Shown here piece after piece: positions 35,914-46,028 of a stretch of DNA of 64,000 nt (position 1 is its first letter; each line of letters opens with the position of its first letter). The DNA comes from Sedimentisphaerales bacterium (GTDB lineage: Bacteria; Planctomycetota; Phycisphaerae; Sedimentisphaerales; Anaerohalosphaeraceae). The stretch spans positions 1 to 64,000 of the forward strand of contig JANQGW010000061.1 of NCBI GenBank assembly GCA_028282905.1, given 5' to 3'. Under the pieces are notes generated by a model, which had not been told where the DNA came from, did no database searches, and saw only the letters and a list, made by a program, of their open reading frames with translations. Made by a program: the position numbers and the translations under genes.

Positions 35914-37473
35914 ATGAATCGACGTGCTTTTATAAAGACTGGTTTGGCGATGTCGGCGGGATTGCTGGGCGGCTGTCAGTGGACTCAAGCGGCCAATAGG
36001 GATAGTCGTCCGAATGTGATTCTTATTAATGCCGACGATCTGGGCATTGGGATGCTGGGCTGTTATGGGCAAAAGGTTGTCAAAACGCCTCATATTGACC
36101 GACTGGCCGCCGACGGGATGCGTTTTACCAATTATTACGGCGGTGTACTGTGTGCGCCGGCGCGATGGTCGCTGCTGACGGGTCTGCATGACGGCCGTTT
36201 GGGCGGCTGGAAGCAGACATCCGCCGGGTTGCCAATTAAACGCGATAAGGGCCTGATTACCGAAACGGAATACCAAGAGCGACTTGCGAAGCTGAAAGAT
36301 AATGCCAATCCGATTCATCCGCAGGAAGTATTTCTGGCCCAAATTGCACAGCGGGCTGGCTATAAAACCGCACAATTCGGAAAACTGGACCGCGGGTTTC
36401 TGACCTGGAACGAACGAGTCCGGCGTTTTGGTTGGGATTTCCACGAAGGCTACTATGACCATCAGCGGGCGCACGGATTTTATCCACCGTACCTGTGGCG
36501 AAACGGCGAGCGGTTTGAGTTGGCGGGCAATGCCGACCCGGAGTGCGGCAAGATGAGCGAGAAGGGTGACGAACCGGTGGGTTCCGGTGGCGAAATCTAT
36601 TCGCAGAACGTCTTTATTGACGGGATCCTGAAATTTATCCGCGAACATAAGGACCAGCGGTTCTTCCTCTATCATTCCACCCAGCTTCCGCACGGGCCGG
36701 TGGCGATTCCTAAACTGCATCCGGATTTTGCTGAGCATCCGACCATGACGCTTGCCGAAAAGAAATATGCCTCGATGGTCAAGATGCTTGATGACCATGT
36801 CGGGCTGATTTTGGCGGAACTGAAGAAGCAGGGAATTGATAAAAATACCGTGGTTTTTTTCACCTCAGATAACGGCCATGAATTATATTACGGTCCGAAG
36901 TCAAGTTACTTCCGCCAGCGGTTACTGAACGGTGAAAAATCCAACCTGACGGATAAAAAATGGCGGACATCTGAATGCGGGGATGTTTTTGACGGTAATG
37001 CCGGACTGGCAGGCCTGAAACGTTCCGGCTATCAAGGCGGAATGCAGGTGCCGATGATTGTTCGCTGGCCGGGAAAGATTCAGGGCGGAACCGAGGCAAA
37101 TCTGCTGAGTGCTCATTATGATTTTATGGCGACACTGGCCGAGTTGATCGGTGAATCGATGCCCGCCGGTAAGGACAGTATTTCTTATCTGCCGACACTG
37201 TTGGGCAAACAGCAGCGAAAAGAGCACGACTATGTTGTTGTTAATAACGGGTTCCGGATTATGGGCCGGTCGGCACTGATCACAAAAGACGACTGGAAAC
37301 TGGTCGAGATTGATCGTGCAAAAAACCAGTTTCAGCTTTATCATATCAAGGAAGATAACGAAGAACGGTTTAATTTGGAAGAAAAGTATCCTGAGAGAGT
37401 GGAAAAACTGAAAACGATTATGCTGCGTGAGATCAATTCATCGCGTCCGGATATTCCGAAACCAACCATTTAA
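35914..37473 (+). CDS. Sulfatase, Cys-type, Tat lipoprotein
   Basis: A 519-residue sulfatase. Signal MNRRAFIKTGLAMSAGLLGGC: a twin-arginine motif with lipobox LGGC at Cys21, so probably anchored to a membrane. Metal site NADDLGIGMLGCYG; formylglycine motif VLCAPARWSLLTG (C80-A-P-A-R); second metal block FFTSDNGHELYYG. It resembles planctomycete arylsulfatase-like enzymes acting on polysaccharides. It opens a plus-strand run of three sulfatases followed by deoC, with gaps of 15, 30 and 36 bp. Confidence 0.92.
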   Translation: MNRRAFIKTGLAMSAGLLGGCQWTQAANRDSRPNVILINADDLGIGMLGCYGQKVVKTPHIDRLAADGMRFTNYYGGVLCAPARWSLLTGLHDGRLGGWKQTSAGLPIKRDKGLITETEYQERLAKLKDNANPIHPQEVFLAQIAQRAGYKTAQFGKLDRGFLTWNERVRRFGWDFHEGYYDHQRAHGFYPPYLWRNGERFELAGNADPECGKMSEKGDEPVGSGGEIYSQNVFIDGILKFIREHKDQRFFLYHSTQLPHGPVAIPKLHPDFAEHPTMTLAEKKYASMVKMLDDHVGLILAELKKQGIDKNTVVFFTSDNGHELYYGPKSSYFRQRLLNGEKSNLTDKKWRTSECGDVFDGNAGLAGLKRSGYQGGMQVPMIVRWPGKIQGGTEANLLSAHYDFMATLAELIGESMPAGKDSISYLPTLLGKQQRKEHDYVVVNNGFRIMGRSALITKDDWKLVEIDRAKNQFQLYHIKEDNEERFNLEEKYPERVEKLKTIMLREINSSRPDIPKPTI

Positions 37474-37488
37474 TCCATGGGAGATACA

Positions 37489-39036
37489 ATGAGACGACGA
37501 GAGTTTTTAAAGATGGCCGGTGCGGCTGCGGTAACGCTGCCGATGACCGGGTGTGCGATGTCGAAGGCTTCAACGGGGGGCAAGAAAGCACCGCCGAATA
37601 TCATCTTGGTCATTACAGATGATCAGGGATATGGCGATTTGTCCTGTCACGGCCATCCGGTTTTAAAAACACCTCATCTGGACACACTTGGCGCCGATAG
37701 TCTGCGGCTGACGAATTTTCAGGTCAGTCCAACCTGTGCGCCAACCCGCTCGGCGATCATGACCGGAAGGCATGAATTCAAGAACGGCGTGACCCATACG
37801 ATTCTTGAGCGAGAACGCATGACACTGGACGCGGTGACCTTGCCTGAGACATTGAAAAAGGCCGGCTACACAACCGGTATCTTTGGTAAGTGGCACCTGG
37901 GCGACGAGGATGCTTACCAGCCCGACAATCGCGGCTTCGACGAGGTCTTTATCCATGGCGGTGGCGGAATCGGCCAAAGTTATCCCGGCAGTTGTGCCGA
38001 TGCACCACCGAATCAGAAAGGGGGGTATTTCGGACCGGTCATTAAACATAACGGTACGTTTGTCAAGACTGAGGGATTCTGTACGGATGTCTTTTTCCGA
38101 CAGGCATTGGGGTGGATTAACCAGCAGCGTCAGCAAAAGGAGCCGTTTTTTGCTTATATTACCACCAATGCACCGCACGCTCCCTACCATGCTCCCGAAA
38201 AGTACAAAAAGAAATTTCTGGAACAGGGAGTCAAGGACAGTTTTGCCGGCTTCTATGGCATGATCGAAAATATCGATGATAACATGGGCTTGCTGCGTGA
38301 AAAACTGGATGCGTGGGGCCTGCGGGAAAACACCCTGCTGATTTTCATGACGGATAACGGCTCGGCGGGATGGGGCGGCTACAACGCGGGGATGAAAGGC
38401 TTTAAGGGCACGCCGCATGAGGGCGGCACGCATGTGCCAGCGTTTTTCCACTGGAAAGGTCAGATTGCCCAAGGGGTTGATGCTTCTCAACTGACAGCGC
38501 ATATCGATCTGTTTCCGACGCTGGCCGAGCTGGCGGGAGCCAAACTCCCGACCGGCGGTCAAGTCGAAGGTCGCAGTCTTGTGCCGATATTAAAAGACCC
38601 GCAGGCTGAGTGGGCGGACCGATACCTCTTTACCCATCGTGGCCGCTGGAAAAAAGGTGATGACCCGGATAAATCGAAATACAAAGCGTGTGCGGTGCGG
38701 AATACGCGATTCCGACTGATCAATAATGCCGAGTTGTATGATATGCAGGCCGATCCCGGCCAGACGGTTAATGTGATCGAACAGCATCCGGAGGTTGTCA
38801 AACAGATGCGGGCCGCGTATAATACCTGGTGGGCCGAAACCCTGCCGCTGATGGTCAATGAGACGGCTCTTTATGAAGGCGTTCCTTTGTCTGTGTATAG
38901 AAACTGGCAGGCTCATCTAAAAGAGGCAAAGTCAAAGGACGGAACGATGACTCGAAATCCGGCACCTTTTATAAAGCAATATTGGCAGCAGGAAAAAACA
39001 ACGGGTATTTCGGATTGGACGCCCCCGACGATATAA
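37489..39036 (+). CDS. Sulfatase, Cys-type, Tat lipoprotein
   Basis: About 515 residues from MRRREFLKMAG; GGGAGA lies 6 bases upstream, preferred over an ATG at 37477. Twin-arginine plus lipobox PMTGC (Cys22). Metal site VITDDQGYGDLSCHG; formylglycine motif SPTCAPTRSAIMTG (C83-A-P-T-R); GKWHLGDEDAY and FMTDNGSAGWGGYNAG are typical of arylsulfatase A-like enzymes (S1_16/17-type wording). It is the closest of the four to classical arylsulfatases. Central member of the sulfatase run. Confidence 0.93.
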   Translation: MRRREFLKMAGAAAVTLPMTGCAMSKASTGGKKAPPNIILVITDDQGYGDLSCHGHPVLKTPHLDTLGADSLRLTNFQVSPTCAPTRSAIMTGRHEFKNGVTHTILERERMTLDAVTLPETLKKAGYTTGIFGKWHLGDEDAYQPDNRGFDEVFIHGGGGIGQSYPGSCADAPPNQKGGYFGPVIKHNGTFVKTEGFCTDVFFRQALGWINQQRQQKEPFFAYITTNAPHAPYHAPEKYKKKFLEQGVKDSFAGFYGMIENIDDNMGLLREKLDAWGLRENTLLIFMTDNGSAGWGGYNAGMKGFKGTPHEGGTHVPAFFHWKGQIAQGVDASQLTAHIDLFPTLAELAGAKLPTGGQVEGRSLVPILKDPQAEWADRYLFTHRGRWKKGDDPDKSKYKACAVRNTRFRLINNAELYDMQADPGQTVNVIEQHPEVVKQMRAAYNTWWAETLPLMVNETALYEGVPLSVYRNWQAHLKEAKSKDGTMTRNPAPFIKQYWQQEKTTGISDWTPPTI

Positions 39037-39066
39037 TGATATTGGGATTTAAGAAAGGATAGATGG

Positions 39067-40707
39067 ATGAATCGACGTGATTTTTTGAAGGTTTCCGGTG
39101 CGGCTGCGGCGATGCTGCCGATGGCGGGATGCTGGTCATCTAAAGCGGCTTCGGCAAATGTGCAAAATCGCCCCAATATCATCTTTATCATGACCGATGA
39201 CCATGCGTCCCATGCGATGAGTTGCTATGGCAGCCGGATCAACCAGACCCCCCAGATTGACCGATTGGCCGCAGAGGGCATGCGGTTTGAGAACTGTTTC
39301 TGTACGAATTCGATCTGTGCGCCCAGCCGGGCGGTGATTCTGACGGGTAAATACAGCCATATCAACGGCAAGATTGACAACAGCAGCAAGGCCTTTGACG
39401 GCAGCCAGCAGACCTATCCTAAACTCCTGCAGGCCGCCGGTTATGACACCGCGATGATCGGCAAGTGGCACCTGCGAAGTCACCCGACCGGGTTTGATTA
39501 CTGGGAGGTTCTTCCGGGACAGGGTTCGTATTACAATCCCGACTTTGTCCAGATGGACGGCAGTAAAAAACGCTACGAAGGCTACTGTACCGATTTGATT
39601 ACGGATTTCTCGATTAACTGGCTGGAAAACCGGTCCGACAAGAACAAACCGTTTCTGCTGATCAGCCAGCACAAGGCGCCGCATCGCTGCTGGTCACCGG
39701 CACCGCGGCATCTCGGCAAATACAAACACGGCACAATCCCCGAACCGGAAACACTGTTCCCGGACCACTCTACACGCTGCCCGGCCAGTGACGAAAGTGA
39801 AATGTCACTCCGCGAGCATTTCAGTTGGGGCCATGACATGAAATTTAAGGGCAAAAATCTGTTTCCGGACAGTTTCAGGAAGTCGTGGGGACACGCCGAA
39901 TACAAACGCATGTCGCCGGAGCAAAAGCGACAGTGGGACGCCCACTATGAGCCGGAGAATAAGGCATTCATCGAGGAGATGAACGCCGGCAAACTGACTG
40001 AAGATGACGTGGTTCGCTGGAAGTACCAGCGGTATATGCACGATTATCTCGGCTCGATTGCCGCGGTCGATGAAGGCGTGGGCAGGCTGCTGGATTACCT
40101 GGACGAATCCGGCCTGGCGGATAATACGATTGTTGTTTACACGTCTGATCAGGGGTTTTATCTGGGTGACCATGGCTGGTATGACAAGCGATTCATGTAT
40201 GAGGATTCGCTGCGGATGCCGCTGTTGGTGCGCTGGCCGCAGCAGACAAAGGTCGGGAAGGTGAATGACGATATTGTACTGAACCTGGACTTTGCCGAGA
40301 CATTCCTGGATGCCGCGGGCGTCGAGGTGCCTGCGGATATGCAGGGCGAAAGCTTCAAACCGATTCTGAAAGGTAAAACGCCCAAAGACTGGCGAAAGTC
40401 AATGTACTATCACTATTATGAATACCCCGCGGTTCATCAGGTCAAGCGGCATTACGGCGTGCGAACGGATCGCTATAAGTTGATTCGTTTCTATTATGAT
40501 ATCGACTGTTGGGAACTGTACGACCTGAAACGCGATCCGGAAGAATTGAACAATTGCTATAACGACCCGAAGTACGCAAAAATCGTCAAAAAGCTCAAGA
40601 CCGAACTGACCCGCCTGCAAGAGCAATACGGTGATTCACACGAATTGGCGATGGAAATTGTTGATGTGACCGCCAAACAAAAGAAAATCTGGAACCGCAA
40701 GAAATAA
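39067..40707 (+). CDS. Sulfatase, Cys-type, Tat lipoprotein
   Basis: A 546-residue sulfatase. Signal [22 protein letters not shown], twin-arginine with lipobox PMAGC (Cys22). Metal site [15 protein letters not shown]; formylglycine motif [14 protein letters not shown] (C84-A-P-S-R); [22 protein letters not shown] is the second metal and substrate block. The last pattern is common in choline/heparan- and carrageenan-type sulfatases; the substrate is not decided. AAAGGAT precedes the start. The next gene, deoC, follows after 36 bp, so readthrough into a housekeeping cluster is likely. Confidence 0.93.
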   Translation: MNRRDFLKVSGAAAAMLPMAGCWSSKAASANVQNRPNIIFIMTDDHASHAMSCYGSRINQTPQIDRLAAEGMRFENCFCTNSICAPSRAVILTGKYSHINGKIDNSSKAFDGSQQTYPKLLQAAGYDTAMIGKWHLRSHPTGFDYWEVLPGQGSYYNPDFVQMDGSKKRYEGYCTDLITDFSINWLENRSDKNKPFLLISQHKAPHRCWSPAPRHLGKYKHGTIPEPETLFPDHSTRCPASDESEMSLREHFSWGHDMKFKGKNLFPDSFRKSWGHAEYKRMSPEQKRQWDAHYEPENKAFIEEMNAGKLTEDDVVRWKYQRYMHDYLGSIAAVDEGVGRLLDYLDESGLADNTIVVYTSDQGFYLGDHGWYDKRFMYEDSLRMPLLVRWPQQTKVGKVNDDIVLNLDFAETFLDAAGVEVPADMQGESFKPILKGKTPKDWRKSMYYHYYEYPAVHQVKRHYGVRTDRYKLIRFYYDIDCWELYDLKRDPEELNNCYNDPKYAKIVKKLKTELTRLQEQYGDSHELAMEIVDVTAKQKKIWNRKK

Positions 40708-40743
40708 TAGATAGAAACGTGATGATAACAACAGGAGAATAGA

Positions 40744-41439
40744 TTGCTGATTGAAACACAAGAACAGCTGGCGGCATATTTTGATCATACGTTGCTGGAT
40801 GCAACGGCGAAGCAGGCGGATATTGTCGCGTTATGTGAGCAGGCGGTTCAGTACGGTTTTTGCACCGTGTGCGTCCAGCCGCGATGGGTGGCGCTGTGTG
40901 CTGATATTCTGCACGGTACGACGGTGAAGGTTTGTTCGGTGGCGGGTTTCCCGTTTGGGACCGATTCGGCGAAGATCAAAGCGGCTGATGCGGATGAGAT
41001 TATCATGGCCGGCGCCGATGAAGTGGACATGGTAGCCGACTTGGCGTCGATTTTCAGTGGTGATGATGCTTATCTGCGGCGAGAGTTGTTGGCGGTACTT
41101 TCGGTATGCCGGACGATGCGGCCCGCGGTGCCGCTGAAACTGATCATTGAGTCGGCGGCGTTGAATGATGACCAGATTCGATTTATTGGGCATATTGCGA
41201 GCGACCTTGGTGTGGACTTTCTCAAAACCAGCACGGGCTTTTTGAAAGCGGGCGGAGCAGCCGTCGAAGATGTGCGGCTGATGGCTGAATCGGCGCCGAA
41301 TTGCAAGATCAAAGCCGCCGGCGGGATAAAGACCCTTGAGCAGACTCTGCAATTGATTGAAGCGGGAGCCGTTCGCATTGGCGCATCGGCATCGGTGCAG
41401 ATTATGGAAGAGTTTCGGGCACAGCATGGAAACGACTGA
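40744..41439 (+). CDS. deoC: Deoxyribose-phosphate aldolase
   Basis: A 231-residue TIM-barrel aldolase that cleaves 2-deoxyribose-5-phosphate to glyceraldehyde-3-phosphate and acetaldehyde. Blocks are FDHTLLDATA, VCSVAGFPFGTDSAKIK, KLIIESAALND with the Schiff-base lysine context FLKTSTGF, and KAAGGIKTLEQ. The start codon is TTG, with CAGGAG 7 bases upstream. The last 14 bases overlap the pabB start, so the two are coupled. Confidence 0.93.
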   Translation: MLIETQEQLAAYFDHTLLDATAKQADIVALCEQAVQYGFCTVCVQPRWVALCADILHGTTVKVCSVAGFPFGTDSAKIKAADADEIIMAGADEVDMVADLASIFSGDDAYLRRELLAVLSVCRTMRPAVPLKLIIESAALNDDQIRFIGHIASDLGVDFLKTSTGFLKAGGAAVEDVRLMAESAPNCKIKAAGGIKTLEQTLQLIEAGAVRIGASASVQIMEEFRAQHGND

Positions 41440-42856
41440 GCCAATACGCTGCCGACCGTTTTTTCAAGCGGCCACGGCCAGTCCCACCTTAGCCTCGCTG
41501 GCGCAGGTGATCGCCGAAAAAGAAAGCCCCGCGATTCTCGGCGGCAATGCTTCGGTGCAGAGTTGCAGTATTTTTGCTGCCGAGCCGGTGGAGGTGTTTG
41601 AGTTTTCACTGGTTGAGGAAAAGCCGTTTGAAAAGCTGTCCGCATTCCTGTCAAAATATCAATTGGCTGCCGATGGCAAAGGCGATATTCCGGAAGGCGT
41701 TTTTTGCGGCGGTTGGATTGGCTTTTTCGGCTATGAGTTGGGGCGATTTATCGAGAAACTCCCGCAGGCGGCAATCGACGATCTCGGCTTTCCTGTCATC
41801 CGACTGGCATTTTATGACAAGGCGATTGTCTATGACCATGTGGCCGAACAGTTTACGCTGGTTGCGCTGGACTGCGGTGAGACGCCGATTCAAACAAAAA
41901 TCCAGGTCTTAAATGACTGGCTTGTGCAGGCGAGCAAGTGCCTGCCGGTTGTGCTGCCGCGAGGTGAGACAAAGCAAGGCGATTTGCCTGCTTGCAATAT
42001 GACACAGCCACAGTATCTGACGGCACTCGATAAAACCCGGCAATATATCATTGATGGCGAGGTCTATCAGATCAACTTTTCGCAGCGGTTTGAATGCGAG
42101 TATTCTGTTCAACCGGTGGAGTTATTTCACTGGCAAAACCAGTACAACCCAAGCCCCTATGCGGCGTTTTTGTCCTGGGCGAACAAGGCGATTGTCAGCG
42201 CGTCGCCGGAGTTGTTTTTAAAGGTTAATGGTGACCATATTTCTACCCGCCCCATTAAGGGCACTCGCCCACGCAATCCGGAGCTGGGTGATGACCATCC
42301 GGATAATCAGGCGTATTTTAAAGAACTGGTTCGCAGCGAAAAAGATCAGGCAGAATTGGCAATGATTGTGGACCTGGAACGCAATGACCTGGCAAAGGTC
42401 TGCGTGCCCGGGACTCGCCATGTCACTTGTGGCCGTGAGATTGAGGCGTTTCCAACGGTTTATCATGCGGTTGGCGAGGTGGCCGGGACGTTGTCGCTGC
42501 CGGCCGGACCGCAGCGCGTGGTTGAACTGCTGAAGGCGACATTTCCCGGTGGCTCGATCACCGGGGCACCGAAAATCCGTGCGATGGAGATTATTGACGA
42601 ACTGGAACCGACCGCCCGCGGTGTTTACACCGGTAGTATTGGCTGGATTGGATTGAATTTTGACCTGTGCTGGAACATTGCGATTCGCACGATCTTGATC
42701 GATGGCAGCAAAGCCTATGCACAGACCGGCGGCGGCATCGTGGCTGATTCTGATCCGCAGGCTGAATGGGAGGAGACACTGACTAAGGCTTCAGCACTGC
42801 TGACGGGCCTTCGTGCGGTGATGAAAGAACCACGAATGGACACTGATGAACACTAA
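41426..42856 (+). CDS. pabB: Aminodeoxychorismate synthase component I
   Basis: About 476 residues from the ATG at 41426, inside the deoC C-terminus. C-terminal chorismate-binding domain with ISTRPIKGTRPRN, MIVDLERNDLAKVC, and PGGSITGAPKIRAMEII. It converts chorismate and glutamine-derived ammonia to 4-amino-4-deoxychorismate for folate synthesis. Anthranilate synthase component I (TrpE) is the relative to exclude; PIKGTRPRN fits the PabB group. The amidotransferase partner is not in view. cmoB follows 4 bases after the stop. Confidence 0.88.
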   Translation: METTEPIRCRPFFQAATASPTLASLAQVIAEKESPAILGGNASVQSCSIFAAEPVEVFEFSLVEEKPFEKLSAFLSKYQLAADGKGDIPEGVFCGGWIGFFGYELGRFIEKLPQAAIDDLGFPVIRLAFYDKAIVYDHVAEQFTLVALDCGETPIQTKIQVLNDWLVQASKCLPVVLPRGETKQGDLPACNMTQPQYLTALDKTRQYIIDGEVYQINFSQRFECEYSVQPVELFHWQNQYNPSPYAAFLSWANKAIVSASPELFLKVNGDHISTRPIKGTRPRNPELGDDHPDNQAYFKELVRSEKDQAELAMIVDLERNDLAKVCVPGTRHVTCGREIEAFPTVYHAVGEVAGTLSLPAGPQRVVELLKATFPGGSITGAPKIRAMEIIDELEPTARGVYTGSIGWIGLNFDLCWNIAIRTILIDGSKAYAQTGGGIVADSDPQAEWEETLTKASALLTGLRAVMKEPRMDTDEH

Positions 42857-42860
42857 TTAG

Positions 42861-43838
42861 ATGATGATTGATTACTCAGGCTTTTTTGAATATTTGGTGG
42901 CGACGAAGTTAAAAGATACGGCTTCGGTATTTGCTGAGCGTACTGCGACTGCTTTGAAGACGATGTCGCATGGTGATTTTGAACGGTGGGCCGCAGCGAT
43001 TGAGGCGATGCCGCAGGTTTTACCATCACGAATGGATTTTTCCGCCGATGCGGTGGCAATCGGTGCTGCGAATGATATGGATGAATCGCAGCAGGGCGAG
43101 TTGAAAGCGCATCTAATGGAGCTTCACCCGTGGCGCAAAGGGCCGTTTGAGTTATTCGGTATTCATATCGATACCGAGTGGCGGTCGGATTTGAAATGGG
43201 CGCGATTAGCAGGTCATATTGACCTGACGGACAAGTGTGTTCTCGATATCGGTTGTGGTAACGGTTACTACCTGTACCGGATGCTGGGTGCCGGCGCCAA
43301 GGCCGCCGTAGGGGTCGATCCGTTTTTGCTGTATGTCATGCAGTTCCATGCAATTAACAAATATGCTTGCGAAAACCGTGCGGCGGTTTTGCCCTTAGGA
43401 GTGGAAGGCGTTTCCGCTGACTGTGGCTGTTTCGATACGGTGTTTTCGATGGGGATTCTGTATCACCGTCGCGAGCCGAAGCCGCACCTCGACCAGCTTT
43501 GCAGTTTTCTAAAACCCGGCGGCGAGGTGGTGCTGGAAACGATTGTACTCGACACATCCGGCGAAGAATTGCTTGAGCCAAAGGGGCGGTACGGAAAAAT
43601 GCGAAATGTTGGAGCAATTCCTTCGCCGACGCTGTTGCAACAATGGCTGGTCGAGGCTGGTTTTGAGGCGATTGAACTGGTCGATTTGACCAAAACCACG
43701 ATTAACGAACAGCGCCAGACCGACTGGATGACGTTCGAATCTTTACCCGACTTTCTCGATCCGGCAGACGACACCAAAACCATCGAAGGCCATCCGGCGC
43801 CTGTACGAGCAATTATTACCGCCCGGCGAAAGCAATAG
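42861..43838 (+). CDS. cmoB: tRNA uridine-34 carboxymethyltransferase CmoB
   Basis: A 325-residue SAM-type enzyme, family length. LHPWRKGPFELFGIHIDTEW is the CmoB signature, followed by the SAM site VLDIGCGNGYYLYRM and VGVDPFLLYVMQFHAI. CmoB uses carboxy-SAM to convert 5-hydroxyuridine to cmo5U34 in tRNA, broadening codon reading. The carboxy-SAM synthase CmoA is not in the window. Two consecutive ATGs are possible starts. Last gene of the deoC-pabB-cmoB run; converges with the pseudopilin operon. Confidence 0.92.
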   Translation: MMIDYSGFFEYLVATKLKDTASVFAERTATALKTMSHGDFERWAAAIEAMPQVLPSRMDFSADAVAIGAANDMDESQQGELKAHLMELHPWRKGPFELFGIHIDTEWRSDLKWARLAGHIDLTDKCVLDIGCGNGYYLYRMLGAGAKAAVGVDPFLLYVMQFHAINKYACENRAAVLPLGVEGVSADCGCFDTVFSMGILYHRREPKPHLDQLCSFLKPGGEVVLETIVLDTSGEELLEPKGRYGKMRNVGAIPSPTLLQQWLVEAGFEAIELVDLTKTTINEQRQTDWMTFESLPDFLDPADDTKTIEGHPAPVRAIITARRKQ

Positions 43839-43905
43839 TATTCGTGTTCATTCGCAGTACTTGTCCCGTCGAAGCCTTAGCGAAGGGGGATTTGCGGTTC
43901 TGTAT

Positions 43906-44772
43906 TTAGTTCGGGTCTTTGAAGTCGGCCATCCATTCCGGCCACTCCGGCAGCGGGGCATTCGTATCATAATTCCGGTGCCACCTGAGCCGCCACAATT
44001 GCTTTGGGCTGATACTTTTGACCGTACAGTCCATAAACAGCACATTGATTTTGCCGTCGTGTCGGTTTTCGCAAAACCGCTGCATCTGGTTTTCATCTTC
44101 TTCAGAGGCTTCTTCGTCAGGCTTATCGATGGGAGGTTCCATTCCCATTGGGCCGGGAAATGAACCGCCAAGAGAAAAACGCTGATTTCTATAATGATCT
44201 TCGTCAACAGGCGGCAGGTCGCTCGATTTCGGCCGGCCGGTGTGCCAGCTCGCATCGGCCATCAGCGGGATATTAGAGCCGCCCGGGATACGCATGGTTC
44301 GCCAGTTGTTGGCCGTATCGCGTCCTTCGGTTTCCAGGATTTCATCGGGTGGATTGCACAGCCAGCCATTGAGGCCATAGCCGCCGGACAGATTACCGTC
44401 ATTGTCCGCGATTGAAGTTTTGCTGTGAATATTCGGTGTTCTGAATCGCGAACTCGGACAGGTCAACACTTTCGGCAATTGATAATACGGCTCCAGAGCA
44501 TACGGCCAGAGGTCGGCATTGCTGCTGGTGTGCCGGATGCCGTTGGGGTCGGTATAGTCATAATATCCCGCGAAAAACCGGCCATTGTGATCCTCGGTGT
44601 AAAGCGTCAGATTCAGTCCCCATTGTGACAGGTTGCTCAGGCAGACGACGCGCGAGGCCTGCTTTTTAACGGCAGACAGTGCGGGCATCAATATTGCCAT
44701 CAGCATCGCGATAATGGCAATGACGACCAGCAGTTCAATCAGTGTGAAGGCCTTACGTTTATTTGTTTTCAT
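43906..44772 (-). CDS. Type II secretion/pilin-like pseudopilin with H-X9-DC tail
   Basis: A 288-residue protein with a class III signal: KRKAFTLIELLVVIAIIAML, cleavage before Phe-Thr, Glu at +5. The C-terminus has HDGKINVLFMDC, a variant of the planctomycete H-X9-DG motif with Cys for Gly. It is the last gene of the minus-strand operon, overlapping the upstream gene by 14 bases. Probably the major fibre subunit of a pseudopilus or a pilin-like surface protein. Confidence 0.8.
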   Translation of the reverse strand: MKTNKRKAFTLIELLVVIAIIAMLMAILMPALSAVKKQASRVVCLSNLSQWGLNLTLYTEDHNGRFFAGYYDYTDPNGIRHTSSNADLWPYALEPYYQLPKVLTCPSSRFRTPNIHSKTSIADNDGNLSGGYGLNGWLCNPPDEILETEGRDTANNWRTMRIPGGSNIPLMADASWHTGRPKSSDLPPVDEDHYRNQRFSLGGSFPGPMGMEPPIDKPDEEASEEDENQMQRFCENRHDGKINVLFMDCTVKSISPKQLWRLRWHRNYDTNAPLPEWPEWMADFKDPN

Positions 44773-45166
44773 GAGATGGTACTCCTGAATCAGATATTTG
44801 TTTCAGTGTGACTGTTTGAGTGTATTGCGATGAAAACCGCAGGTCGGCCGCGATTCCGGTTACGGTTAGACTCGGTTGATTGGCATCGATTGCCGGTTCA
44901 ATCCGGCAGGTGACGGTTTTGCCCTCAATCGGAAGTTCCAGTGTTACCGGCCAGTTGGTTGTCGCAAGGCTGGCACGATTGGCGTCCAGCCAGGCGACGC
45001 CGCTTTCGGTGGCGAATCGTGCCTGTGTTTTCAGGGTGCTGCGTCGGGTCGTCGCCAGAATGTGCCGGCTGTTATGTGTCAGGGCAATCGCCGCGGCACC
45101 TATCAGCGGAATCAGGGCGACAACCAGCAGCAGAACGAATCCGTTTTTACGACGTGTACGTTTCAT
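44759..45166 (-). CDS. GspK-like minor pseudopilin
   Basis: A 135-residue protein. N-terminal MKRTRRKNGFVLLLVVALIP has the GF cleavage site and hydrophobic helix of prepilins; the rest (FATESGVAWLDANRASL) resembles the GspK/PilX start of minor pseudopilins, where ESG-A-W is common. It overlaps both neighbours, 4 bases upstream and 14 downstream. It is short, so a complete GspK domain is not present. Confidence 0.65.
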   Translation of the reverse strand: MKRTRRKNGFVLLLVVALIPLIGAAAIALTHNSRHILATTRRSTLKTQARFATESGVAWLDANRASLATTNWPVTLELPIEGKTVTCRIEPAIDANQPSLTVTGIAADLRFSSQYTQTVTLKQISDSGVPSHENK

Positions 45167-45639
45167 CGGCGATCCTCCTTTTGAAAAAAGATCCGCGTTT
45201 GGGAAAACCGCGTTTGCTCTCTGCCCAGAGCGACTTGCCGGTTACAGGTTTTCAATTGAACGGCGTAAGGCGTCTTGCCCCGCTCCCAAAGCACCGCTTC
45301 GATGTGGACATTCGGCGGCAGCGTCCAGGTTTGCCTGTCTGTGCTGCTTTCACGGGTGATCTGCTCGTCGGCTAACGTATAAACCACGGCTCCGTCATAT
45401 TTGTCCAGTGTCAGGGATTGCCCGTTCAGGCTGACGATCCGCCGGGCCTGTGCAATATCGGCGTCAAGCTGTTCCAGTACTTTTTCCGTCAGGCCCATTG
45501 CCTGGCAGGCTTCGGACGACCGCGGAATCTCGGCAATCAGTGTTCGCATCGGCTTAACAGAAAGTCCCATCAAGACCACGATCACGACAATAATAACCAG
45601 TACTTCCGTCAAAGCGTATCCGTGTCGGTTAGTTTTCAT
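45163..45639 (-). CDS. GspJ-like minor pseudopilin
   Basis: A 158-residue protein starting MKTNRHGYALTEVLVIIVVI: prepilin-type leader with Gly-Tyr, Glu at +5, and a long hydrophobic helix. The C-terminal part (LDADIAQARRIVSLNGQSLTL...GAVVYTL) resembles GspJ/PilW minor pseudopilins. It overlaps the next upstream gene by 11 bases and the downstream gene by 4. Confidence 0.65.
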   Translation of the reverse strand: MKTNRHGYALTEVLVIIVVIVVLMGLSVKPMRTLIAEIPRSSEACQAMGLTEKVLEQLDADIAQARRIVSLNGQSLTLDKYDGAVVYTLADEQITRESSTDRQTWTLPPNVHIEAVLWERGKTPYAVQLKTCNRQVALGREQTRFSQTRIFFQKEDRR

Positions 45640-46018
45640 CGGCCCCTCCTTTCACCGGCGGCAGATAACGTGTCAGCCGCACTTCGATGGGATGGCTTTT
45701 GATAGTTTTGACGGCGGTAACTTCGACTTTTTGCAGTCCTTTCCATGGGCCGGTGCCCTCAGCGGTTTCCACCATGACGCTCACGTCCGGCCAGAGATGC
45801 TTCAGTGCCGCTTCGTCAACGGGGTTGCCTGCGGTCATTGCGTCCATACGCGCCTGGGCAGCTGTTGTGCAGATATGCTTAGCCCACAGTCGCCGGTTAA
45901 GCTGGCCGAACGAGCGGTTCATCGCCAGCAATACGCCGGCAATCGTAACCAGTACGGTCATCGCGACGACCAGCTCGACGCTCAGGACTCCTTTGGATGA
46001 TTTTGTTGATTTTATCAT
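45629..46018 (-). CDS. GspI-like minor pseudopilin
   Basis: A 129-residue protein with MIKSTKSSKGVLSVELVVAM: prepilin-type leader with Gly-Val, Glu at +5, then hydrophobic helix. The small soluble domain (TAAQARMDAMTAGNPVDEA) resembles GspI/PilV. The stop of the preceding F-like gene is 11 bp upstream. Confidence 0.6.
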   Translation of the reverse strand: MIKSTKSSKGVLSVELVVAMTVLVTIAGVLLAMNRSFGQLNRRLWAKHICTTAAQARMDAMTAGNPVDEAALKHLWPDVSVMVETAEGTGPWKGLQKVEVTAVKTIKSHPIEVRLTRYLPPVKGGADEN

Positions 46019-46028
46019 TGTTTTTTCT

